The notes beneath the pieces were generated by a model. The model saw only the letters and a list, made by a program, of their open reading frames with translations, was not told the DNA's origin and made no database searches. Below are positions 28,110-36,278 of a stretch of DNA of 64,000 nucleotides, in pieces. The first letter of the stretch is position 1; each line of letters starts with the position of its first letter. The translations under genes were made by a program, and so were the position numbers. The stretch is from positions 3,916,501-3,980,500 of the forward strand of contig JADJWT010000001.1 of the NCBI GenBank assembly GCA_016716225.1, given 5' to 3'. The stretch is from Ignavibacteriota bacterium (GTDB taxonomy: Bacteria > Bacteroidota > Ignavibacteria > Ignavibacteriales > Melioribacteraceae).

Positions 28110-29174
28110 TTATAAATCTGTCCAATAAATAGGTGCGTCTTCTTCAATATTCTTAGAAGCAGTTCTTCCAATAACTGAATCTTTATATTTCGGGTAAATT
28201 CCAAGCGCGGGTCTTAAAACAGTAAGGTCATCTCTATCAATAATTTTTCCTTTGGGTATAAACTTTGTTGAATATAATCCTCGTCTCTGTACATAAACGG
28301 TTTCAGCTTCTTCTTCTACAACTACTTTTCGTGTAGATCCCAAAGCTTCTTCTAATTCTCTAATATAATCCACCATTCTCTTGAATTCATTTACATTCAT
28401 TGAATGGGGATGATCAGGACCAATATCATAGTTACTTAATGTAAAATGCTTTTCAATTACTTTTGCTCCTAGTGCAATTGAACCTAAAGCAACAACAGGT
28501 CCTGGTGAATGATCAGAATATCCTGTCAAAATATTAAAAGCGGTCTGAAACGTTTTTAAGACATTAATGTTAGCACTTTCGATTAGAGATGGATAATTTG
28601 TTATACATTGCATAAGAACTAATTGATTATTTCCTGTACTTTCAATAGTTCTTATGGCTTCATCAATTTCTGACATTGTTGCATCCCCAGTTGCAAGAAA
28701 CATAGGTTTATTTTTCTTGGCTATAAATGTCAGCATTTCTAACCAAGTAATTTCACCTGATCCAATTTTAATAAAAGGTACATTCAGATCTATACAAAGA
28801 TCAACAGCTTCAAAATCATATGGCGATGTAGAAAAATCAATCCCAAGTTCAATACAATAATCATTTATTTCTTTATGCCATTCTCTTGGGAATTCAGCAT
28901 CTCTAAACACTTCATGAACAGGCCTACCCCAACTTCCATGTATTCCTTTTAATTTCATTTTAGAAAAACCACCTGCTGAAACAATTTTTTCAGCTTTAAA
29001 ACTTTGAAATTTTGCACAATCTGCACCACATTCTTTTGCTGCTTTTATGAGTTCTTTTGCTTTTTCAATATTACCATCAAAATTTGCGCCTATTTCAGCA
29101 ATGATATACGTAGGGTAATCTTCACCAATAATTTTATTTCCAATTTTAATTTGTTTTGGAAAGTAATTTTTCAT
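28110..29174 (-). CDS. neuB: NeuB-family nonulosonate (sialic acid-like) synthase
   Basis: A 354-residue enzyme with the TIM-barrel NeuB domain (YIIAEIGANFDGNIEKAKEL near residue 22, KFQSFKAEKIV, FIKIGSGEITWLEM, ATGDATMSEIDEAI, TGYSDHSPG, IEKHFTLSNYDIGPDHPHSM) and a C-terminal SAF/antifreeze-like domain (RGLYSTKFIPKGKII, LRPALGIYPKYK). NeuB proteins condense phosphoenolpyruvate with a six-carbon amino sugar. The sequence is divergent from NeuB, PseI and LegI, so the exact sugar is not settled. It is in a block with PseB, SpsF and a class III aminotransferase. Confidence 0.93.
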   Translation of the reverse strand: MKNYFPKQIKIGNKIIGEDYPTYIIAEIGANFDGNIEKAKELIKAAKECGADCAKFQSFKAEKIVSAGGFSKMKLKGIHGSWGRPVHEVFRDAEFPREWHKEINDYCIELGIDFSTSPYDFEAVDLCIDLNVPFIKIGSGEITWLEMLTFIAKKNKPMFLATGDATMSEIDEAIRTIESTGNNQLVLMQCITNYPSLIESANINVLKTFQTAFNILTGYSDHSPGPVVALGSIALGAKVIEKHFTLSNYDIGPDHPHSMNVNEFKRMVDYIRELEEALGSTRKVVVEEEAETVYVQRRGLYSTKFIPKGKIIDRDDLTVLRPALGIYPKYKDSVIGRTASKNIEEDAPIYWTDL

Positions 29175-29213
29175 TTTTTCTCCTTATCTTATTTCAATAC
29201 AACAAAAATAACT

Positions 29214-30545
29214 TTAGTTTAATCTTCTAAAACCTGCATGACAAACTGGTGAATCAAGTAATTTATTAATATCTTCTTTTTGATTTTCACAATCCGCAAT
29301 AATTTTAAATACAATATTTAATTTATTTAGATAACTATCAATAACTTCTTTTGTATGGTTAATACAAACATAAACACTATTTGAAGCTAAATAACCATAC
29401 TTAAGCATCTCTTGTGTTATGAAAGTTTTATACTTAAGATGGTTTTCACTATTAAATGAAAAACCAATAAGTGAAGGAATGCCTGAAATGTTTATTGAAA
29501 CGTTATTTTCATCTGCCAAATTTTGCCAACTTTTATGTATGTACTTGCCCATTTCAGTAATATAATTATAAGATTTTGTTTTATTCATCACCTCAATTGT
29601 CTTTAAACCTGCAGTAGGGCCTATTCTTTCAGTCCAAAATGTACTACTAATAAATGTTTTTTGAGCAGCTTCCATAATATCTCTTTTACCAATCACAGCA
29701 GTAATTGCGTAGCCATTACCTAAGGCTTTACCAAACATCGCCATGTCAGGAAAGACACCATAAACTTTATGGATTCCACCGAGAGTCTGTCTAAAGCCTG
29801 AAGTGCATTCATCAAAGATTAAAATTATATTTTTTTCTGTTGCAAGGTCTCTAACCTTATTAAGAAAATTATCTTTAGGCTCGAAATTTCTAACAACTTC
29901 CATTTTGATAGTTCCAATATCATTTTGCTTTACAATTTCTTCTAAGCTTCCAAAATTATTATAATCAAATGGAAAAATCGTATTCTTCAATTGTCTTGGA
30001 ACTCCGTTAGGTTCTAACCCCGGCAGTAAATGCCCATCTAAATTTGCGTCCTCAGCTAAGTTAGCTGATAGATACCAATCATGCCAACCATGGTATCCAC
30101 AGATTGCCACTTTATCTTTACCAGATGCTGCTCTTGCAATTCGCACAGCAACTGAATTAGCTTCTCCACCTGTTCGACAAAATCTAACCATTTCAGCCCA
30201 AGGATGTAATTCAATTAATTTTTCCGCTAAATATACCTCTTCAGGATTATTTAGCGTTGACATATTACCGTTTTTAATAACATTTAATACAGCATTATCT
30301 ACTTCATTATTACCATATCCTAAAACATTTGTGCCAATTCCCATTATTGAAACATCAGTATATTCTTTACCATCTAAATCCCAAACTTTACAACCCTTTG
30401 CTTTTGAAAAATATGATGGCCATAATTCCGGCAAAAACATTTCTGGTCGCTTTGATAACAACATTGTTCCACCTGGGATAATTGTTTTAGCTTTCTTATA
30501 TAATTCCTGCCCTTTTCCCATATCTAAATCCAAATTAATCTTCAT
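29214..30545 (-). CDS. Class III aminotransferase (glutamate-1-semialdehyde type)
   Basis: A 443-residue PLP enzyme of the glutamate-1-semialdehyde mutase group. It shows FCRTGGEANSVAVRIARAAS near residue 120, CGYHGWHDWYL near 150, DECTSGFRQT near 240 and the PLP lysine in FGKALGNGYAITAVIG near 270. Within the PseB-SpsF-NeuB block it probably makes the amino group of a nonulosonate precursor in place of the DegT-type PseC usually used; that is inference. The tetrapyrrole HemL would be normal size too, but the context speaks against it. The start overlaps the SpsF gene by 11 bases. Confidence 0.88.
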   Translation of the reverse strand: MKINLDLDMGKGQELYKKAKTIIPGGTMLLSKRPEMFLPELWPSYFSKAKGCKVWDLDGKEYTDVSIMGIGTNVLGYGNNEVDNAVLNVIKNGNMSTLNNPEEVYLAEKLIELHPWAEMVRFCRTGGEANSVAVRIARAASGKDKVAICGYHGWHDWYLSANLAEDANLDGHLLPGLEPNGVPRQLKNTIFPFDYNNFGSLEEIVKQNDIGTIKMEVVRNFEPKDNFLNKVRDLATEKNIILIFDECTSGFRQTLGGIHKVYGVFPDMAMFGKALGNGYAITAVIGKRDIMEAAQKTFISSTFWTERIGPTAGLKTIEVMNKTKSYNYITEMGKYIHKSWQNLADENNVSINISGIPSLIGFSFNSENHLKYKTFITQEMLKYGYLASNSVYVCINHTKEVIDSYLNKLNIVFKIIADCENQKEDINKLLDSPVCHAGFRRLN

Positions 30546-31281
30546 TTAGTGATTTAATATATCCTTCATCTCTTTTAATATGTGAATTTATTTTATTTAA
30601 TTCTTTATTTTTATTAACAAAAGACAACACTTTTTCCCAACTCATATAAGTATTTTCCTGATATAGAGAATTATATATATTTTCCAACAATAAATAATCC
30701 TCATAATTATCTAGAGTCCATCTTAAATTTGAATAATTTATTGGAGAAACAAAGTTAGCAATATTAAATAATTCTGGATGTTTTTTTATATATGGTGTTA
30801 CATGTTCTAATTCTGAATTTAATTTTGCATTTATGTATGTTGTTCTTAAAGTCTCAATTGAAAATACTTCTGTATCTAAACCATCTGGAAATGTTGGCAC
30901 TAACGTATTTGAACAGTAGTCAAGTTTGTCTTTTAAATATTTATTAATAATTTCATCAACAATAATTGGATCTATCAAAGGACAATCAGCAGTAATCCTA
31001 ACAATAGTGGAAGCATTGAATTTAACAGCAGCATTATAATATCTATTCAGTACATTATTAAGATCACCCCTGAAAAAATTTTTATTGTTGTTTTTAGCCC
31101 AAATTTCTAATGGGTCATCATTAGATTCTCGACTTGTGGCTAAAACTGATTTAGATATGTATTTTGAATATGATAATTGATTAAATACATGCTCAATTAT
31201 AGGTTTATTGCAAATTTTCATCATTACTTTATTTGGTAACCTACTTGATGACATTCTTGCTTGTACTATTGCTGTAATCAT
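30535..31281 (-). CDS. spsF: SpsF/NeuA-type cytidylyltransferase
   Basis: A 248-residue nucleotidyltransferase with the signature QARMSSSRLPNKVMMKI at residues 7-23 and DCPLIDPIIV near 99, then TRESND and RITADCP. SpsF-type proteins attach CMP (or another nucleotide) to a sugar acid. It overlaps the aminotransferase gene by 11 bases and PseB by 4 (ATGA), so the order PseB, SpsF, aminotransferase, NeuB is one transcript. It probably activates the nonulosonate made by the NeuB-like enzyme. Confidence 0.88.
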   Translation of the reverse strand: MITAIVQARMSSSRLPNKVMMKICNKPIIEHVFNQLSYSKYISKSVLATSRESNDDPLEIWAKNNNKNFFRGDLNNVLNRYYNAAVKFNASTIVRITADCPLIDPIIVDEIINKYLKDKLDYCSNTLVPTFPDGLDTEVFSIETLRTTYINAKLNSELEHVTPYIKKHPELFNIANFVSPINYSNLRWTLDNYEDYLLLENIYNSLYQENTYMSWEKVLSFVNKNKELNKINSHIKRDEGYIKSLNED

Positions 31282-32318
31282 AGCTTGGATTTTGATAGTT
31301 TATTATTAGTTTTAGTAACATGAAAATTTTTATCAACATATTTTATTATCAATTCCCTCATTTCCTCAACAGTTATCCAATCAGTGTTTTCTCCAGAATT
31401 ATAGCTAAATCCTTCACAGACTGTTTTGGCATTATAATATTCCAAATATTTATCGATTTTAATTCCTGAAGGAAGAATTGCATAATATTTTCCTATATCA
31501 ATTGTATTATAAGAATCGCTAATTGTTATCATTTCCTCATGTAATTTTTCTCCCGGTCTTATTCCAATGTAATTAAGTTTCGCATTTGGGGCAATAGCTT
31601 TTGCAACTGTTTCAATTTTATATGAAGGAATCTTAGGCACAAATAATTCATTCCCAATAGCATTTTTAATTGCCCACAAAACCATTTCAACTCCATCCTC
31701 AAGAGAAATATTAAATCTCGTCATTTCTTTATGAGTTATAGGGATAATCCCTTCTTTGGCTTTTTCCATAAAGTAAGGAATAACTGACCCCCTTGAGCCC
31801 ATAACATTGCCGTATCTAACGACAGAGAACCGTAGATCTCTTTTACCTTTCATGTTATTTGCAGCAATAAATAGTTTATCAGAAACTAATTTTGTAGCAC
31901 CATAAAGATTTATTGGCGCAGCAGCTTTATCTGTTGATAATGCAACAACAACCTTCACATTTGTTGACATTGCTGCATCTATTACATTTTGGGCTCCACC
32001 AATATTTGTTTTAATAAACTCATCGGGATTATATTCCGCAGCTGGAACCTGTTTTAATGCTGCCGCATGAATGATTACATCAATTCCTTCACAAGCTCGT
32101 TTAAACCTTGAATTATCTCTAACATCACCAATAAAATATCTCATTTGTGGATATTTCTCTTCAGAAAATATTTGAGCCATTTCAAATTGTTTTAACTCAT
32201 CACGTGAATAGATTACTAATCTTTCAACTTCAGGATATTTTGAAAGGATAATTTCAGTAAATTTTTTACCGAAAGATCCAGTGCCGCCAGTTATAAGAAT
32301 TGATTTGTTATTTAACAT
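31278..32318 (-). CDS. pseB: PseB-like UDP-GlcNAc 4,6-dehydratase (inverting type)
   Basis: A 346-residue SDR with the N-terminal KSILITGGTGSFGKKF, HAAALKQVPAAEYNPDE near residue 90, catalytic SxxDK-type STDKAAAPINLYGATK near 130 and the C-terminal GIRPGEKLHEEMI. This is the soluble PseB type, in contrast to the membrane PglF at the left edge. It makes UDP-4-keto-6-deoxy-L-AltNAc, the entry to pseudaminic acid. The rest of the classical route (PseC, PseG, PseH) is not visible. Confidence 0.93.
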   Translation of the reverse strand: MLNNKSILITGGTGSFGKKFTEIILSKYPEVERLVIYSRDELKQFEMAQIFSEEKYPQMRYFIGDVRDNSRFKRACEGIDVIIHAAALKQVPAAEYNPDEFIKTNIGGAQNVIDAAMSTNVKVVVALSTDKAAAPINLYGATKLVSDKLFIAANNMKGKRDLRFSVVRYGNVMGSRGSVIPYFMEKAKEGIIPITHKEMTRFNISLEDGVEMVLWAIKNAIGNELFVPKIPSYKIETVAKAIAPNAKLNYIGIRPGEKLHEEMITISDSYNTIDIGKYYAILPSGIKIDKYLEYYNAKTVCEGFSYNSGENTDWITVEEMRELIIKYVDKNFHVTKTNNKLSKSKL

Positions 32319-32428
32319 AATTAAATCCTTTTTTGCATTATTAGCTAATATTTTATTAACTGCTCAATTATAATTTAAGCCAATATTTAATTAAGTACTA
32401 AATTAAGGATAAAAATTAATTATTATTT

Positions 32429-33455
32429 TTAATTCTTATAATACCATTCACAAACAAGCTCAAAGCCTTTTTGTGCATTAAATTTAGGATTATAATTAAG
32501 CACATTTTTTGCTTTTTCACCTGGTGCAAGTGAATGCGGAACATCACCTTGCCTATTTGGTCCGTAATTCGGTTCAATATTTAAAATGTCCTTATCAAAT
32601 TTACCAAGATTAGTTCTAATAATTTTAAGTAGTTCATTTAAAGTTGTGTTTTCACCATAGGCAACATTAAAAACTTCAAAAATTACTTCACTATTATATT
32701 CACCAAAATATTTTTTTCAAACCTAAAAAATAATTTTCTTTTGTTGTTAAACAAGCTCTTTCATTTGCATGTATTACATTATCAATGTATGTAAAATCTC
32801 TGCTGAATGTACCATCACCATTTATAATTGGGCTTTGCAAATTTATTAAGTTTTTTACAAACAAAGGAATTACCGCGGCATAAGCACCGTTTGTGTCTTG
32901 TCTTCTGCCAAACACATTAAAATATCTTAATCCAATTGTTTCCATTCCATAAAGCTCACTGAAAACTTTTGCAAAATATACATTTACTACTTTTGTAATT
33001 GCGTAAGGACTTAAAGGTCTGCCTATTTTTTCTTCAATTTTTGGTAATTCTTTTGAATCACCATAAGTTGAGGAACTTGCCGCATAAATAAATCTTCTTA
33101 CACCTTCGTCACGCGAAGCTATTAACATATTTAAGAAGCCGTCAATATTTACTGAGTTTGTTGTTGCCGGGTCCTTAATTGATCTTGGAACACTGCCCAA
33201 AGCAGCTTGGTGAAGAACGTACTCACAATCTCTCACAGCGTTTCTACATGTTTCTAGATCTCTTATATCACCTTCAATAAACTGGAAATTGGGATGGTCA
33301 AAAAAAGGAGCAATATTTTTTTTGTGCCCTGTACTTAAATTATCTAAACAAATAACTTCGTTGTTATTTCCTAAAAAATACTCAACCAAATTAGAACCAA
33401 TAAAACCAGCACCGCCCGTTATTAAAATTTTGCTGTTTTCTACTTTTTCTTTCAT
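32429..33455 (-). pseudogene. NAD-dependent sugar epimerase with a one-base frameshift (WbpP/GalE-like)
   Basis: The first 251 codons (33455 to 32700) encode an extended SDR epimerase: ILITGGAGFIGSNLVEYF, EYVLHQAALGSVPRSI, SSSTYGDSKELPK, the YAITK tetrad and GDGTFSRDFTYIDNV. It then stops after GLKKIFW. In another frame from about 32710 the missing part continues: GEYNSEVIFEVFNVAYGEN, LNELLKIIRT, GDVPHSLAPGEKAK and ending CEWYYKN at 32429. The junction is a run of seven T (32711-32717) on the plus strand; with six, the frame reads GLKKYFGEYNSE throughout. This looks like a slip in a homopolymer, in the DNA or in sequencing. Confidence 0.9.
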
Positions 33456-33466
33456 AAAAATTCATA

Positions 33467-34612
33467 TTAACGCAGACTGAAGTCTGCGGCAACGTTGTCT
33501 GCAATTACGTTTTTTAAATATCTAAATGTTTCTCTTGTAGAAGAAGCCCAAAAATGTCTTTTTTGTATTTCAGTATAATTTTGATCATTTTTTTGACTAA
33601 TCAAATTTATTAATTTTTGCTTAAAATCTAACTCAATATTTTCATAGCTAATACAAGTAGATTTTGGCTTAAAATCTTCAATAATTTCATCAAAAGAACC
33701 AAGTTTTTGATGGAGAATAGGAATTTGATTTACTAACGCTTCTTTTAACGGTAACCCAAAAGATTCACAAAGTGATGGAGCAATAAAAACATCTGCTTCA
33801 TTAAAATGATTTGGCAAATCTTCATATTTTTCATCGGTTATTATTTTTATAAAATCATTATTTGAATCAACTAGTTTTATTGTTTTTAATAACTCATCAG
33901 TTCCAAACTTTGCTTTAGTACCAACAATTTTTAATTCGATGTTGTAATTTTCTTTTCTTAATTCGCCAATTATTTTAACAAGCGGAATTAAATTTTTATG
34001 CAAAGCATGGCTTGAATCAACTAACAAATTAATTTTATCTTTTTCTTTTTTCTGTAATCTTATATCTGTTATCTTAAATCGTTCATTTACACCATGATGA
34101 ATTACTTTAGAATTATTAATTTCTTTACCAACTGCTTTTTCAATTTGCTTTTTAATACTATTTGAAACAAAAATAATTGATGAAGCTTTTTGAAAAGTAT
34201 AAATCATTAATATTCTTTTAACTAAAATAACCCAATATTGTGTAGTGTATTTATACAGATTTTGTGCATTTTTATCAAAAGGCAGCATACTTTGTGCAAA
34301 AGCTATAAAAGGATTAAAATTACCTAAATATATTCCCCCCGGGATAAATAAAATTGAACAATTATTTTCTTTAGCTTCTTTTTCTAGAATAAATTTTTGC
34401 CAAATTAATGAGCTGATTGAATTTCTGTTGTTTAAAATTTTGTATTCAATAAATTTTTTTTGTGGTAAATATTTAAATGTTTCAGTATTAAGCCATACTA
34501 TAATTCTTTCAAAATTATCAATTAAGGGGTCTGCATTTGTCAACAGTTCCATTAGATGAATTAACGAACCACCATTACCGCGTATATTGTGTGCATCTAT
34601 GCCTAGTATCAT
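33467..34612 (-). CDS. Glycosyltransferase family 4
   Basis: A 381-residue GT-B enzyme with an acceptor-side IRGNGGSLIHLMELL near residue 11, KVIHHGVNERFKI near 178, and the donor motif FIAPSLCESFGLPLKEALVN near 286. Its last five codons (GCAGAC TTC AGT CTG CGT, read ADFSLR) come from a palindromic repeat at 33471-33488, so the natural C-terminus may have been replaced. It is 11 bases upstream of the frameshifted epimerase start. The sugar transferred is unknown. Confidence 0.88.
   Translation of the reverse strand: MILGIDAHNIRGNGGSLIHLMELLTNADPLIDNFERIIVWLNTETFKYLPQKKFIEYKILNNRNSISSLIWQKFILEKEAKENNCSILFIPGGIYLGNFNPFIAFAQSMLPFDKNAQNLYKYTTQYWVILVKRILMIYTFQKASSIIFVSNSIKKQIEKAVGKEINNSKVIHHGVNERFKITDIRLQKKEKDKINLLVDSSHALHKNLIPLVKIIGELRKENYNIELKIVGTKAKFGTDELLKTIKLVDSNNDFIKIITDEKYEDLPNHFNEADVFIAPSLCESFGLPLKEALVNQIPILHQKLGSFDEIIEDFKPKSTCISYENIELDFKQKLINLISQKNDQNYTEIQKRHFWASSTRETFRYLKNVIADNVAADFSLR
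33471..33488. repeat. Palindromic repeat CGCAGACTGAAGTCTGCG
   Basis: Perfect 18-bp palindrome (arms CGCAGACT and AGTCTGCG), extended by GGCAACGTTGTCTGC. Similar REP-like palindromes are common between bacterial genes. Here it overlaps the 3' end of the glycosyltransferase gene and supplies its last codons and its stop. Confidence 0.8.
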
Positions 34613-34636
34613 AAAAACAGTAATTAGTAATAAGTA

Positions 34637-34692
34637 AAAAACAGTGACCAGTAAAGAGTGACTAGTGATCAGTTGTGAGTAATGAGTAAAAA
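34637..34692. repeat. Heptamer repeat (AGTGACC/AGTAATG type)
   Basis: Tandem 7-mers of the form AGTGACC, AGTAAAG, AGTGACT, AGTGATC, AGTTGTG, AGTAATG, AGTAAAA. The same words are read as protein inside the O-antigen ligase gene at 36428-36550. Confidence 0.85.
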
Positions 34693-34971
34693 TAATTATT
34701 ATTCAATTCAGTATATGGAAGATAAGAAGATCGGAAAATAATGAAGATTGGTTAACTAGAAACAAAATTTATCTGCATTTATTTCCATGGAATTCAGCAA
34801 TTTAATAATACTTTCATATTCCGCATCTAAACGATTAAAATCTTCCAATATAATGTATTTGCAAGCTAGCGCAAATTCAAACCAAGTTTGAGTTTCGGAA
34901 GCTTCCTGCATTGAATCCGTCAATTTATTAACAAATACAGCTTTGTATTTTCTTTTACGCCATCCCTCAGC

Positions 34972-35262
34972 TTTACCCCGTCAAATAAGATTTGAGCCTA
35001 TTTTTAATAAACATTTTGCCATAATGCGTTTTTAGATATTTCTCACGATGTAGTGCGTCTTCTTGGCTCAGACATGCTTCATAATAAACCAATTTTAATG
35101 GTCTTCTATGGACTGTTGATTTAACTAAACCTTTATTGTGCTGCTCAAATCTTAAATCAATATTTTGCGTATAACCAGTATACATTTTACAATCTTTTTC
35201 ACTTTTCAATACATATGTAAAATAGAATTCACTCATAAAATATTGATTTATTTGACTGGGCT
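34972..35262 (-). mobile_element. 291-bp GIY-YIG element with terminal inverted repeats
   Basis: The segment between the two halves of the S23 gene. Its ends are CCCCGTCAAATAA (34976-34988) and TTATTTGACTGGG (35248-35260), which are inverted copies with one mismatch. Almost all of the interior is a GIY-YIG gene; one inverted repeat includes its last codons. The flanks outside the gene total only about 27 bases, so no self-splicing intron fits, and in-frame stops exclude an intein. No clear target-site duplication is seen. Confidence 0.75.
34973..35236 (-). CDS. Small GIY-YIG endonuclease
   Basis: An 87-residue single-domain GIY-YIG protein: FTYVLKSEKDCKMYTGYTQ at the start gives the GIY and YIG positions as TYV and YTG, then DLRFEQHNKGLVKSTVHRRP with the conserved arginine and histidine, LVYYEACLSQEDALHRE and the end KNRLKSYLTG. 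It is a nuclease fold used by homing endonucleases and UvrC. The stop codon lies one base from the element's left edge, and the start follows 26 bases of leader. It is likely to drive the insertion, which is inference. Confidence 0.9.
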   Translation of the reverse strand: MSEFYFTYVLKSEKDCKMYTGYTQNIDLRFEQHNKGLVKSTVHRRPLKLVYYEACLSQEDALHREKYLKTHYGKMFIKNRLKSYLTG

Positions 35263-35507
35263 AATATTCGAACATACTGATCTAGTTGATCTTCTAATTT
35301 GATCAACTATAGAATATCTTTCTTCAACTGGAAATTCTTTTGTAATTTCAAAAATTTCCATTGCCGCTTTGAAAGCCATTTTATAAACTTCCAAATCTCT
35401 AAAATGTTTTATAGTCTTTTTCCTTTCAACCACTTCGTTTCCAATCTTCACAGCTTCTAAACTTCCACTCTGATTTACAACTTTCAAATCTTTATGATTA
35501 TTCATCT

Positions 35508-35560
35508 ACATTTGCTCTTCACTATTCACTCTTCACTATTTACTGTTCACTTTTTTTTTC
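35508..35560. repeat. Heptamer repeat (CTATTCA/CTCTTCA type)
   Basis: CTCTTCA, CTATTCA, CTCTTCA, CTATTTA, CTGTTCA follow one another immediately upstream of the S23 start codon. The pattern runs on into the 5' end of the S23 reading frame. Confidence 0.8.
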
Positions 35561-35620
35561 AAAACACTTTACTTATCGCTGTTTTTTTAAACAATCGCGT
35601 TCAGCAAAACACTATGAATT

Positions 35621-36004
35621 TTAATCTTCTAAATCAGTAGTAATTTTCATTATTGTTTCTTTCATCAATGGCAACCTATTCTTGATTACATTGAAAACAA
35701 CTTCAGCATCGATATCAAAATAATGATGAGTTATTATATCTCTCATACCTTTTGCACTTTTCCAATCAACTTCACTATAATTAATCAATAAATTATTCTG
35801 TGTTATTTTATCAATTTGTTTAAGAGCTTCTCCCAAATTAATTAACTGCATACAAACACTATCTAATTTTTCTAGTCCACTATTACTTTTAACAAACTCC
35901 TCAAAATTAGAAACAGACGAACTTCTAATATTGATCTGTTCAATTGACCATAAAATATTATTCAAAATCTCTTTAATAAGTTCAATATCATACATAAATT
36001 GCAT
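35621..36004 (-). CDS. hepT: HepT-like HEPN toxin (DUF86)
   Basis: A 127-residue helical HEPN protein. The RNase signature R-X4-H-X-Y is present as RDIITHHYF near residue 98. In known pairs the toxin is an RNase or RNA-binding protein switched off when MntA adds AMP residues near this site. The start overlaps the MntA gene by 17 bases, the normal order of antitoxin first and toxin second. The pair is joined by overlap to the O-antigen ligase gene. Family confidence is high. Confidence 0.9.
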   Translation of the reverse strand: MQFMYDIELIKEILNNILWSIEQINIRSSSVSNFEEFVKSNSGLEKLDSVCMQLINLGEALKQIDKITQNNLLINYSEVDWKSAKGMRDIITHHYFDIDAEVVFNVIKNRLPLMKETIMKITTDLED

Positions 36005-36278
36005 CTCTCAGTATTCTTCTTTTTAATCCTTCATTCATTCTCTCTCTATATCTAACTATATCAACCTTTTTTTGTAACAAATCCTGTAAATAATTTTTAA
36101 TTGAGACTAATAAAAAAAGATCGGGATTCTTAATTTCAATAACTATATCAATATCGCTATTTTCATACTGTTCGTTTCGAGCATAACTGCCGAATAATCC
36201 AATCCTATTTACGCCATAATTTGCAGATAATTCTTTTTTATGCTGGTCAATAATTTCTAAAATTTGTTTTTTATCCAT
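35988..36278 (-). CDS. mntA: MntA-like nucleotidyltransferase antitoxin
   Basis: A minimal nucleotidyltransferase of about 96 residues. The polymerase-beta motif GS-X10-D-X-D appears as FGSYARNEQYENSDIDI near residue 29. MntA enzymes AMPylate HepT and disarm it. I use the start at 36278 (MDKKQILEII), which overlaps the end of the O-antigen ligase gene by 8 bases; an earlier ATG at 36293 would add five residues. Its end overlaps hepT by 17 bases. Confidence 0.9.
   Translation of the reverse strand: MDKKQILEIIDQHKKELSANYGVNRIGLFGSYARNEQYENSDIDIVIEIKNPDLFLLVSIKNYLQDLLQKKVDIVRYRERMNEGLKRRILRDAIYV

Larger units (their letters stand above)
34756..35505 (-). pseudogene. S23 four-helix-bundle protein gene, split by a GIY-YIG element
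   Basis: The 5' part (35505 to 35263) reads TIKHFRDLEVYKMAFKAAME, EEVRYS-type helix regions and QIRRSTRSVCSNI. The 3' part (34971 to 34756) continues AEGWRKRKYKAVFVNKL, MQEASETQTWFEFAL and ends MEINADKFCF. Joining codon ATT (35263-35265) to GCT (34969-34971) gives SNIAEGW, the most conserved S23 motif, in frame. The 291 bases between carry a GIY-YIG gene. S23 proteins were first found inside 23S rRNA intervening sequences; their job is unknown. The N-terminal 30 residues look repeat-derived. Confidence 0.88.

Noticed and set aside
32711..32717. Programmed frameshift in the epimerase
   Set aside because: The seven-T run could slip, but there is no typical stimulatory structure and the short product lacks a needed domain; an indel or read error is simpler.
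34972..35262. Group I intron or intein at the S23 split
   Set aside because: Only about 27 bases are outside the GIY-YIG gene, too few for a self-splicing intron, and in-frame stops exclude an intein.
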